Assembly (NCBI RefSeq): GCF_003075415.1
Contig: NZ_QDAH01000033.1
Location: 1 to 63,221 of the forward strand
Origin: Microvirga sp. KLBC 81
Lineage (GTDB): Bacteria > Pseudomonadota > Alphaproteobacteria > Rhizobiales > Beijerinckiaceae
DNA: 63,221 nt
Reading direction: 5' to 3'
Below are positions 34,817 through 43,770 of this stretch, one piece after another (the first letter of the stretch is position 1; every line of letters begins with the position of its first letter). Position numbers and translations under genes: made by a program. The notes under the pieces were generated by a model. The model saw only the letters and a program-made list of their open reading frames with translations. It was not told the DNA's origin and ran no database searches.

Positions 34817-36688
34817 ATGGATAATCCGCTCATTGGACTATTAAGGACCTACGGTCCGAGTGCCGCCTCCTCGTCGTTGTTCGACGAACACGTTCGGGAT
34901 GAGGTGAGAAAACACAAGGTTAAGGAATTCGAGATCCCCGCACCCAACGTCAAGATCATCGCTGACATCCTGAAACAGGATGCGGCGCCTTCCGTGATCC
35001 TCACGGGAACCGCGGGCGACGGTAAAACCTACCACATCCGGAAGGTCTTCCTCGACGAACTCGGCGGCCCACAGGACCAATGGCCGGGCGACGTCATCAA
35101 GAGCATCAAACTGCCTAACGGGCGCGAGTTGCGGATCATCCGAGACCTCACCGAGGTTCCCAAGGACCGCAAGAAGGCGGAAATTAACGACATCACGAGA
35201 TGCCTGCTGGGTGAGGAACCCAACGTCTCCTACTTGGTCGCGGCCAACGACGGCCAGCTCCTGATGCTGTGGCGGGAGGCCTTCGAGGATGGCGGGGCTG
35301 ATGCCCCACGGCACGAGGCAGTCCATGATATCTTGGCCACCATGATGCGACAGGAGGATAGGCAGGACAAAGGAGGACGGCTAAAACTAGAGCTCATAAA
35401 CCTCAGCCGCGAAACTCGCGTGGAAATGATCGACGAGGTGATCGATGCTATGCTCGGTCACGAGCATTGGGAGGCCGGCTGTTCCCGATGCCCGCTCGCC
35501 ACGAGCCAATATAATCCCTGTCCGATCCTTCTCAACCGCGCCCTGCTCAAGGGCGACCCGAACGTGAAGGAATCCGAGCGCTTCCGGCAGCGCCTCAAAG
35601 AGGCCATCGATCTCGCCTCCGCCAACGACAAGCACGTGCCGATCCGGCAACTGTTCGCCTTTGTGTCGAACATCATCCTTGGTTCACGTCACAACCCGGA
35701 TCACCCACTCCTCGACTGCAAGGAGGCCCGCCAGGTCGCCCGGGACAAAGCTTATCGCCGCACGAATCCGTACAACAACGCCTTGGGATTGAACCTCCGC
35801 GAGGAGAGACGGCGCAACAACGCCATTTTCTCGATCATGGAGACGTTCGGCCTCGGACACGAGACGAACAACGCGATCGACAACCTACTCCTCAACGGGG
35901 AGCCGAAGTCGGTCATCGAGAGGCTCGGGAAGGAGGATCGCTTCTACGGGGACGAGATCTTTTCGGAGCAGCGCAATCGCTACATGCGGGGATCTCACGA
36001 CGCCCTCGACCGAAAGTCCTTCAGCGAGGCCATGGAGACGCAGCGCCGCAGGCTGTTCTTTAGGATGCCGCAGGACTCAATCTCTGGTGTGAAGCCGGGT
36101 CCGCTCGACCCATGGGCGCTCACGATCTTCCAGCATGCCGGGCTGTATCTCGCCTTCCGGGATGCCATGGAGCACGGCAACAACAAGGCCCTGATCGACA
36201 ATGTTATGAAGGCGCTCATTAAGGGCCTCAATCGCACGCTCACGGGCATGATGACCGAGGATGGCGACCAATTGTGGCTCGCCGGATCTATCGGGAAGAC
36301 CGATGACCCAACTGGGCGGATTGCATTGCAGGCGCCGATCTCAAGGCTGCCTGGAGGCGGCTTCTTCCGCATGAAGGTGGAGCATTCCGGGGCGAAGCGG
36401 AGACCCTACCTAACGATCGGTCTGTCCACCCAGTTCGCGATCTCGCTGCCGATGAAGCCACCGCAACTCGACCTGAGGCTCATCATCTTCGAGTACCTCA
36501 TGCGCGTTGCGGCCGGAAGCCTGCCATCGAGTTTCTCGCGCCAGTGCCACCAGGAGGTCCGGCGGTTCGCTGTCATGCTCTCGAAGGAGCTTTCGAAGCT
36601 CAACGGCGCGAATGACAGCCAGATCGGCATCCTCTCGATCAATGAACAAGGCACTATCCAAAGTCGGAACATCGAGGTAGCGCAGTGA
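34817..36688 (+). CDS. sspF: SspF/DndF-like P-loop ATPase
   Basis: 623 residues from ATG 34817, eight bases after sspD, with AGGGAAG upstream; the frame is open much further 5' only as a shadow of sspD. Walker A is GTAGDGKT (64-71). A cysteine group, GCSRCPLATSQYNPCP, near residue 220 may bind zinc. DndF-type ATPases form a restriction complex with DndG and DndH that damages DNA lacking phosphorothioates. The name is by gene order (F-G-H directly after A-D) and the P-loop. The stop overlaps the next start by four bases. Confidence 0.78.
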   Translation: MDNPLIGLLRTYGPSAASSSLFDEHVRDEVRKHKVKEFEIPAPNVKIIADILKQDAAPSVILTGTAGDGKTYHIRKVFLDELGGPQDQWPGDVIKSIKLPNGRELRIIRDLTEVPKDRKKAEINDITRCLLGEEPNVSYLVAANDGQLLMLWREAFEDGGADAPRHEAVHDILATMMRQEDRQDKGGRLKLELINLSRETRVEMIDEVIDAMLGHEHWEAGCSRCPLATSQYNPCPILLNRALLKGDPNVKESERFRQRLKEAIDLASANDKHVPIRQLFAFVSNIILGSRHNPDHPLLDCKEARQVARDKAYRRTNPYNNALGLNLREERRRNNAIFSIMETFGLGHETNNAIDNLLLNGEPKSVIERLGKEDRFYGDEIFSEQRNRYMRGSHDALDRKSFSEAMETQRRRLFFRMPQDSISGVKPGPLDPWALTIFQHAGLYLAFRDAMEHGNNKALIDNVMKALIKGLNRTLTGMMTEDGDQLWLAGSIGKTDDPTGRIALQAPISRLPGGGFFRMKVEHSGAKRRPYLTIGLSTQFAISLPMKPPQLDLRLIIFEYLMRVAAGSLPSSFSRQCHQEVRRFAVMLSKELSKLNGANDSQIGILSINEQGTIQSRNIEVAQ

Positions 36689-38286
36689 CCGTCGAGATCA
36701 AAACGCAAGTGCTGCTCCCGAAGCAGGCACTGCCCCTCCCGGAGGGGCTTAACGTCAGCACCATTAAGAATTGGCTCGAATACGGCATCTGGGGCCTCGT
36801 TCTCTACGACAACCAAGCTCCTTGGTTCGCGCTCATCGAGTGCATGCAGATCCTCCACTCACTCCATCAAGACGGGAAGCCCCTGTTCCCGGGACCGACT
36901 AAGGACATCCACGGCAACCTCGTGCACGAACGTGACGAGTACGTCGCGCCAATTAACAAGAACCTGCGGCACCTGCTCTTCAGGGATCGAGAGGTCATGA
37001 AGTTGAAGGAGGTCCAAACCTCTGATCCCTTGCGCCTGTGGGGGATGTTGAGAGCGAAAACGCTCGAGGACACGGGCGGGAAGATTGATCTCGGCTACCT
37101 ACAACATGCGTTCAGTGATTTCGATACATTCGCTAACGCTTTGGACCTCCTAAGGTCTGCCGAGGTCGAGAGCTTCGGCGCGCAGCGATGGACCTCGCGG
37201 CACCTCCTTCCGCTAGGGCCAAACATGCTGTTCGCAGACATCGACGAGAACGACAGGAACGACCGCCTGATCTTCCGCCGCACGGGCGAAATCCTGTGGC
37301 TGATGATGGGCCGTGCGTCCGTTCAACTAAGGACGCGCCTCACCGAAATCGTGAGGGATAGGCTTCTGATCCCCGATAATCCTTGGAACCGCCTCGCGGG
37401 CAAGATCGCTCACGAGCCTGGTAAGAAGATCGAGACCGCTCGCATGACCACCGGGTACCTCCCGATGCCATGGATGAATGTGTACGATAGCCTCGCGGAG
37501 GACTGGTGCTCGCTTCTGTCAATCTCGGGCATGCCCGTCGAGATGCTCCTCGACCCGCTGATGCGGCTCTCAGGCCTTCACCAAATCATCTACGTTCTCC
37601 GGCGCTGCGAGATGGAGTTGAACGGCACTCCGTTCCCGCCGCTCGTCCTTGACATCTCCGGGTCGGCGCGGCGGAACCCGATCCAGAAGCTGTCCGCTGA
37701 CCTTTACGACAACCACCGCAAGCTGCCCCTGAGAGCGGCCGAAGCCTATCTGGACGATTACACCTCCTCTGAGGAGTGGATCGCGGTCCTGGACCGGATC
37801 AGTCGCAAGATCGATGCCTATAATTTGGTGGACAGCCGATTCCTTTGGCCGCGAGGCAAGTCGCCGCCTCTGGAAGCGAACATTTCTGAGCCGCAGGAGC
37901 ACCTCGGCGGGGTATTCCATGCCTACCAGAAGTCTAGCCACACGATTTGGTCAATGATCGCCAACCATGGGCGAAAAATCGGTCTCGTGGCGGCACGGCA
38001 GAAGGCGGGCACCTGGTACTATCCGAGCGACAGCTTCATCGAGGCTCTCGTCCTCGCCAACGTGACGACCCCAATGGAGATCGGACAGTTCCTGCGCAAG
38101 CTCCACCAGCGCTACAACATCGTGATCGGCGCGAAGCAGGCCCGCGACAGTTTCGGGGACGACGGTGTCTCTCTCGAGCCGTTCAACGCGAACCTGGCAC
38201 GGTTGGAAGAACGCCTCGGCATTCTGGGCTGCATCGATCGCAAGTCCGACGCCTGCGCCTTCGTCGTCAATCCGTATTACTCATAA
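36685..38286 (+). CDS. sspG: SspG/DndG-like restriction component
   Basis: 533 residues. No catalytic motif is recognised. It is a soluble mixed alpha-beta protein with several W-rich segments (IKNWLEYGIWGLVLYDNQAP; SGMPVEMLLDPLMRL) and a C-terminal winged-helix-like stretch (TPMEIGQFLRKLHQRYNI). It is placed as the middle gene of the F-G-H trio: a four-base overlap with sspF and 25 bases before sspH. The role as a partner of the F and H proteins is inferred from this position alone. Confidence 0.68.
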   Translation: MTVEIKTQVLLPKQALPLPEGLNVSTIKNWLEYGIWGLVLYDNQAPWFALIECMQILHSLHQDGKPLFPGPTKDIHGNLVHERDEYVAPINKNLRHLLFRDREVMKLKEVQTSDPLRLWGMLRAKTLEDTGGKIDLGYLQHAFSDFDTFANALDLLRSAEVESFGAQRWTSRHLLPLGPNMLFADIDENDRNDRLIFRRTGEILWLMMGRASVQLRTRLTEIVRDRLLIPDNPWNRLAGKIAHEPGKKIETARMTTGYLPMPWMNVYDSLAEDWCSLLSISGMPVEMLLDPLMRLSGLHQIIYVLRRCEMELNGTPFPPLVLDISGSARRNPIQKLSADLYDNHRKLPLRAAEAYLDDYTSSEEWIAVLDRISRKIDAYNLVDSRFLWPRGKSPPLEANISEPQEHLGGVFHAYQKSSHTIWSMIANHGRKIGLVAARQKAGTWYYPSDSFIEALVLANVTTPMEIGQFLRKLHQRYNIVIGAKQARDSFGDDGVSLEPFNANLARLEERLGILGCIDRKSDACAFVVNPYYS

Positions 38287-38311
38287 GCCGATATCCCACT
38301 GGAACTGAGCG

Positions 38312-41300
38312 ATGAACGCACTGGAAATCATTGGCGACCTTGCCGCCGACCGGATCAAGGCCATCGTCGACGGCGAACCCGACGGTCGCGTCACCTATGC
38401 CATCATCGGCCTCTCCAAGGAGGTCACCTCGGCGATCGCGCTGTCGATCTCGAAGCTGAAGGATCCCGCCATCCAGGTGGCCATCCACCGCTCCCTAGCA
38501 ACCCCCGAGGTTCCCGGCGCGCTCGGCACGGACGATGTCGCGATGCACTTCAGGAACTCGAAGGCCTTAGGAACGCGCGCCGTTATCTTCTCAGTTCCGG
38601 TCGACGAGGTGGAGGTCGCCCTCCAGAGTTTCGAGGACGTTGAGCGCATCAACACGACATGGCTCCTCGATCCGAGCCAGTCACGCCGCTGGGCCGAGAA
38701 GGCGCTCTACGCTGCCGATCCCGACACAGTGATCAATTTCGGGACGATTATCAGCGGACTTCTCGCCTCCGACATCGTGGTCTCGGAAACCATGCTAGGG
38801 GAGTTCGTCAGCGGGGTCGCCGATGCAATGTCGGGATCCCAGGGGCTCAGGCTGCTCGAGGCGGTGAACCATGCGCTTCCCGCCTTGCGGCTCCCGCGGC
38901 AGATGCTCGACCTAAAGGGCGATCCAAAGACATTCGCCCAATCCGCCGAAAGCCATTTCCGCCGGGCCATGGAGGCCACGCGCTCGCACTTCTTCCTGAA
39001 GTCGAAGCATGGTGACTTCCAATCCGTGCGCGACCTCACCCAACGGATCAATGACATGACGACACTGACCTCAAGGGCCGTCAACGCCCTGAGGGCGCTC
39101 GTCAATGACCGTGAGATCAAGAGCGGCTCATGGACGGAGTCCCAGTGCGCGCTTGCCGAGATCCCGTGGAACGAGGTGGCGCCGTTCTTCGTCGACAAGC
39201 AGAAGGACACGAAGCTCAGGCTTGGTGACGAGACCGAGCAGACCTTCAACGCGCACTATCCGAGCGTTCTCACTAAATCCGATATCGACATCCTGCGGGA
39301 GGTGAAGTCCCCCACTGCGCAGGCCGGGCCGCAGCATGAGGATTTCTTTGTCCGTCACAGGGAGCGGCTGCGGAGCCAACCCAAGCTCTACAAACGGTGG
39401 GAACGTTTCGTATTCAACAAGCCTATCGAGTGCGAGGACCTGATGCTGGGCCTGATCCAGCTCGCCCACGCCGCAAACACCTCGGGGGATTTGGAAGATC
39501 CCGTTCTCTACATCAAGCTACGCGAAGCGGAACGGCTGCCATTCTGGGACAGCGAAAAAAACACTGACCTCTGCCTGTACCTGCGGGATCGGTTCCGCGG
39601 CCTCGACAAGCTGATGGGCAAGGAGGTCGCCATCGACTTCGGCCTTTGCTGGAAGAGGGATTGGGAGGCGGAACTCAGCGAAAAGGTCAACAAAACGGGC
39701 AAGTCGTTCGTCGAGTTCCACTTTGAAGCTTACCTCGTTCCGTCGAGCCTCGTGCAGGGAGGCAGGGAGCCGAAGGCCAGCGAACTGCAAGGGCTCAGCA
39801 AGGCCCAAATGATCTGGCGGCCAGGCGGGAAGACAATCGCGAACGCCTTCTCCAATGATCTGAGGCGCATTCTGCCTGACGGGAACGGGGAAGCCTTCCT
39901 GCTCGCCGGACAGGTCGCGCAGGCGCGGCACGGACGCAGCGGCATCTTGCAAAGCATTAGGCTCGACCATGTCGAGTCGATCCGGGACGTGCGTGGCGAG
40001 AACTCGGGCGCAATGGCGAACCCTGACAGGGCGGAATTCCGCATCGACCAGATCTGGCCGGAGAGGCTCAAGGCACATGCTGCCCGCGGGATCATCTCCG
40101 CTGCGGGCCAAGAGGCTCTTCTCAACGCCTTCAACGCTTTTCGCACGGCCTACACCAAGGCCATTAAGGCCCTCACAACCCCGTCGGGTGATGGCATCGC
40201 CAATGATGCGTTGATCGAGCAGGCCATTCGGTATGGAGAGCTGCTCGGACTGCTACGCGTGCACGCCCGCTCCCAGATGGGCGTGCACGATCTTTGGGAG
40301 CCCCTCCTGCACGTCGGCACGGCCGAGGTGTCGGCCGAGCGGAGGGGCCTTATCGTGACGCCATGGCATCCGCTCCGTTTGGCGGAGATCGCCGCGAAGG
40401 CAGGTCAGAGCGCGGAAATCATTCGTCACATCGTGAACGGCACTGCGAGCAAGTCCGTTGCCGTCGACGACTTCATCAGGGACCGCATCACGAGCCTTAG
40501 TTCGACATACTATGCCGATGTCGGCGTGATTCTGGGCGACAAGCCTTCCGTGGGCGTCGAGATGAGCCGCATCGCGGATTACTCCTTGCTCCAAGCACCG
40601 TTCGCGAGCGACCCAACCGTGCTCGCCGACGATCCGGGCAAGGAAGCCGTCCAGGCCTTCGGAAAAATCGCCGAGGAGTATCTCAGGCTCAAGCCGCACG
40701 AGCGGGCAAACTTCTCCGTCGCGATCGTCGACGCGGAATCCGAGGACCTGCCCGTCGCCATGGCAAACCATCTCGCGGCGCAGATCGAGGACCACGACGA
40801 CCTACGCTGCGACCTCGTCGTGACGCATGAAGATCCAGGCAAGCTGCGAAAGATCTATGAGCGGCAGAACCGCCGCATCGGCCACGAGATCGATTCCTCA
40901 ATGACCAACGAGACGGTGCGGACGTTCCTGTCGCGCCTTCGAGTGGGCATCATTAGCCCGCAGCCGATCACCTCCGACGGGGAAACCAAGACCCACGACA
41001 TCGTGCTCCTCAATGACGTGATCGCACGCACGGCGAAGGTTTCATGGATGAAGACGGAGGTCGAAGACGCGCCGGACCTCGCAACCCACGTGCCCGTGGA
41101 TTTCTCAAGGCGCCTGCCGTACCGCATCGGTGCCGTCTCGACGGCGGTCTACTTGACCGCGCCGAGCCAACCGCCCGTCGCGCAGAACTACATCGACATC
41201 ATCCACGACGTATGTGAGGGGCAGCCCTACGATGACGGGGAACACTTCCTGCCGATCCAGTCGGTCAACTTCCGCGCGAGCGACGTGGTCGACAAACTCG

Positions 41301-43669
41301 CACGCTCCCACGCTTTGGGGAGCTGGGTAATCACCTACGACCGCATCGCTGACCGCAGGCTCGTGTCAGCGTCAGACAACCTGAGGGTCCTTCGGTACCA
41401 CTCCTCGCCGCGCGCGATCCACAACGTAATCGTGTCGACCGAGATCTCGAAGAAGTACATCGGCGAGCGTCTGCGCGATGACCTGAAGGAGATCCTTCCC
41501 AGCGCCGATAACAGCATCCTGGAAAGCCTGGTGCACGCGATTCATCGACGGGCCGCGAGCCTGTCGGGCGGGATCGTCATGCGCGCCGCCCAGTGGGAGA
41601 ACAGCGCCAAGGAGCTGATCGGGGTGGTCGCGTCGCAGCGGCAACTCGACCTCCTGATTGGCGGGCAGGGCCCCCACGAAACGGCGTGGTTCTTCCTCGA
41701 CGAGTTCAAAGCATGGCTCGACATCCAAGGTGAGATCTCGGACATCCTTGCGGTGAGCCTCGTCAACGATGGCGAGCGCCCGCGCGTGCTAATCACGGTC
41801 GTGGAGGCGAAATGCGTGGCGGAGTCCGCCCTGCAAAGCGAGCGGGCGAAGTCGCAGCGCCAGCTCGAGACCACCTACGAGGCGATCAAGAACCGCTTCG
41901 TGACCGCTGATATGGCCGTGGACGCAGGCATCTGGCGCGGCCGCCTCGCGGACATGCTCCTTGAGCACATGGATCCGTTCGAGCGGGTGGGCGACATCGA
42001 CTACGACAACTGGCTGAAGGGCATCCGGTCGGGACGCTTCCCGATCGAGATCTCCGGCCACTCCATCGTGTTCGCCCATGACATGCAAATCACGCTGGAT
42101 GCGGAGCCAATCGTCGCCGATCTCGACCGAGAAAAGAAAATGCGCCGCCGCATCGCACAGTGGGTCTTCGGCCGCGACATCATCGTCCACACCTTCCAAG
42201 CGTACGAGAAGGTGGACGCGAATACTGTCCTGCGCGTACCCCACGAGTGGCCAGGAGCGGAGCTCCTCCAGCAGACGGAGACGACCACCGCAAGCGAACC
42301 CCCAGAACCGATCGAGGAGAACCCGCAGGTCGAGTTGGTTGCAGCCGTCATGGATCCCGTTCCGGACGTGAGGCCCGAGGATACTCCACGGGAGGAGGAG
42401 CCACGGCAGCCGGAGGCTGCTGTCGCCGAGCCTTGCCCGCAGGGATGGCTCCCCGAGGTGTGGGAGGCGGTGAGAGCCATGCACCGCGCAGAGGATACTA
42501 AGGAAGGCGAGGAGTGGCTCAAGGAAAAGGTCCAGAAACTCAAATCCGCTTTCCAGGCCGAGAACATGAACGCGCCAGTCGTCGGGCAACGGCTCACGCC
42601 GAACTCCGGCCTGATTTATCTCGACGGAAAGGCCGTCACGACCTCCTGGATCGAGAGGAATCAGACCGATCTCCTCACCAAGTACGCGCTGGATATCAGC
42701 CGCGTCGTGCCAATGCCGGGGAAGATCGGCATTGCGATGAAACGGCCGACGCGGTCCATCCTCCATCTGTCGGAAGCGTGGATGCGCCGCGAACTCGACG
42801 AGGTATCCCCGTCGATCAATCTCGCCCCGGTCATCGCCGAGCGAGAGGATGACGGCTCCCTGTTCTATCTGCCCTTTGCGGATTCGTTCGCGGGGCAGGA
42901 GAAGGCTGCGCCGCACTCGATCATCTCGGGCACCACAGGCAGCGGTAAGGGTGTCCTTGCCAGCAGCCTCATGCTAGACCTGTGCGCCTTTAACGACCCG
43001 AGGCGTATCATCCTCCACCTGATCGACCCCAAGCGCGGTGTCGACTACCGCTGGACGAAGAAGCTCCCGCACTTCCGGGAGGGAATCATCGAGAACAAGG
43101 AAGAGGCGGTCGCCTTCCTCCGCTATCTCGTCGACGAGATGGAGGAGCGATACGATCGGATCCGCGATGCCGGGGTCCAGAACATCGACCAATATATCCA
43201 ACTACCCCACGAGCCGCTGGACATGCCTCGGATCGTGGTCTTCTTCGACGAGGTCCCGAACTGGATGCAGGACGAGGAGTTCAAGGCTGCTGCCGAGCCG
43301 CTGATCAATGAGATCGCAACAAAGTCCCGAGCCTCCGGCATCCACTTGGTCATGATCTACCAGCGCGCCGACAACCAGGTCATGACCATGCAGCTCAGGA
43401 CCAATCTCGGGAACAAGCTCGTCCTCAGGCTGGGCGACGAGGGAAGCTCGAAGATAGCGATGGGCGATGCGTCCGCCTACAAGCTCCTCGGTAAGGGCCA
43501 TATCATCGCGAAGCTCGATAGCGATGACAAGATCTACGGCCAGGTGCCGTTCATCGGTCCGAGCGAAGTCGGGAAGTTGGCGGACGCCATTGGGAACGCT
43601 TGGGAAAACCGCCTACCGGAAAGGCTGAAAGGCATGCCCGTTCCGCCTTGGCAGAAGGAACACGCCTAG
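38312..43669 (+). CDS. sspH: SspH/DndH-like giant FtsK/HerA-type ATPase
   Basis: 1785 residues. The last third is an FtsK/HerA-type motor: Walker A GTTGSGKG (1540-1547), then LHLIDPKRGVDYRW, Walker B IVVFFDE (1641-1647) and a sensor strand HLVMIYQRA. Before it, D1144 (SDILAVSLV) and E1165-x-K1167 (TVVEAKC), followed by QLETTY, form a candidate PD-(D/E)XK nuclease core. A proline/glutamate-rich linker joins the two. DndH proteins have the same giant size and motor. The protein probably translocates along and cuts non-modified DNA; the nuclease reading is mine. Confidence 0.82.
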   Translation: MNALEIIGDLAADRIKAIVDGEPDGRVTYAIIGLSKEVTSAIALSISKLKDPAIQVAIHRSLATPEVPGALGTDDVAMHFRNSKALGTRAVIFSVPVDEVEVALQSFEDVERINTTWLLDPSQSRRWAEKALYAADPDTVINFGTIISGLLASDIVVSETMLGEFVSGVADAMSGSQGLRLLEAVNHALPALRLPRQMLDLKGDPKTFAQSAESHFRRAMEATRSHFFLKSKHGDFQSVRDLTQRINDMTTLTSRAVNALRALVNDREIKSGSWTESQCALAEIPWNEVAPFFVDKQKDTKLRLGDETEQTFNAHYPSVLTKSDIDILREVKSPTAQAGPQHEDFFVRHRERLRSQPKLYKRWERFVFNKPIECEDLMLGLIQLAHAANTSGDLEDPVLYIKLREAERLPFWDSEKNTDLCLYLRDRFRGLDKLMGKEVAIDFGLCWKRDWEAELSEKVNKTGKSFVEFHFEAYLVPSSLVQGGREPKASELQGLSKAQMIWRPGGKTIANAFSNDLRRILPDGNGEAFLLAGQVAQARHGRSGILQSIRLDHVESIRDVRGENSGAMANPDRAEFRIDQIWPERLKAHAARGIISAAGQEALLNAFNAFRTAYTKAIKALTTPSGDGIANDALIEQAIRYGELLGLLRVHARSQMGVHDLWEPLLHVGTAEVSAERRGLIVTPWHPLRLAEIAAKAGQSAEIIRHIVNGTASKSVAVDDFIRDRITSLSSTYYADVGVILGDKPSVGVEMSRIADYSLLQAPFASDPTVLADDPGKEAVQAFGKIAEEYLRLKPHERANFSVAIVDAESEDLPVAMANHLAAQIEDHDDLRCDLVVTHEDPGKLRKIYERQNRRIGHEIDSSMTNETVRTFLSRLRVGIISPQPITSDGETKTHDIVLLNDVIARTAKVSWMKTEVEDAPDLATHVPVDFSRRLPYRIGAVSTAVYLTAPSQPPVAQNYIDIIHDVCEGQPYDDGEHFLPIQSVNFRASDVVDKLARSHALGSWVITYDRIADRRLVSASDNLRVLRYHSSPRAIHNVIVSTEISKKYIGERLRDDLKEILPSADNSILESLVHAIHRRAASLSGGIVMRAAQWENSAKELIGVVASQRQLDLLIGGQGPHETAWFFLDEFKAWLDIQGEISDILAVSLVNDGERPRVLITVVEAKCVAESALQSERAKSQRQLETTYEAIKNRFVTADMAVDAGIWRGRLADMLLEHMDPFERVGDIDYDNWLKGIRSGRFPIEISGHSIVFAHDMQITLDAEPIVADLDREKKMRRRIAQWVFGRDIIVHTFQAYEKVDANTVLRVPHEWPGAELLQQTETTTASEPPEPIEENPQVELVAAVMDPVPDVRPEDTPREEEPRQPEAAVAEPCPQGWLPEVWEAVRAMHRAEDTKEGEEWLKEKVQKLKSAFQAENMNAPVVGQRLTPNSGLIYLDGKAVTTSWIERNQTDLLTKYALDISRVVPMPGKIGIAMKRPTRSILHLSEAWMRRELDEVSPSINLAPVIAEREDDGSLFYLPFADSFAGQEKAAPHSIISGTTGSGKGVLASSLMLDLCAFNDPRRIILHLIDPKRGVDYRWTKKLPHFREGIIENKEEAVAFLRYLVDEMEERYDRIRDAGVQNIDQYIQLPHEPLDMPRIVVFFDEVPNWMQDEEFKAAAEPLINEIATKSRASGIHLVMIYQRADNQVMTMQLRTNLGNKLVLRLGDEGSSKIAMGDASAYKLLGKGHIIAKLDSDDKIYGQVPFIGPSEVGKLADAIGNAWENRLPERLKGMPVPPWQKEHA

Positions 43670-43675
43670 CTCCAG

Positions 43676-43720
43676 GACGGGAGGGCCGCCGGCTGGCAGC
43701 GAACCGGTAGCCTTCCCGTC
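43676..43720 (+). terminator. Hairpin after the ssp unit
   Basis: Arms gacgggagggc / agccttcccgtc enclose a GC-rich loop seven bases after the sspH stop. The T-run is poor, so this is a weak or partial terminator. Confidence 0.45.
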
Positions 43721-43770
43721 AATTCCCTCTTCAGGAGTCTCGAAAAAACCCGATCCGGCGACTATCATTT

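Noticed and set aside
41789..42916. 375-codon minus-strand frame inside sspH
   Set aside because: Shadow of sspH; it covers the region before the clear FtsK motor and shows no domain.
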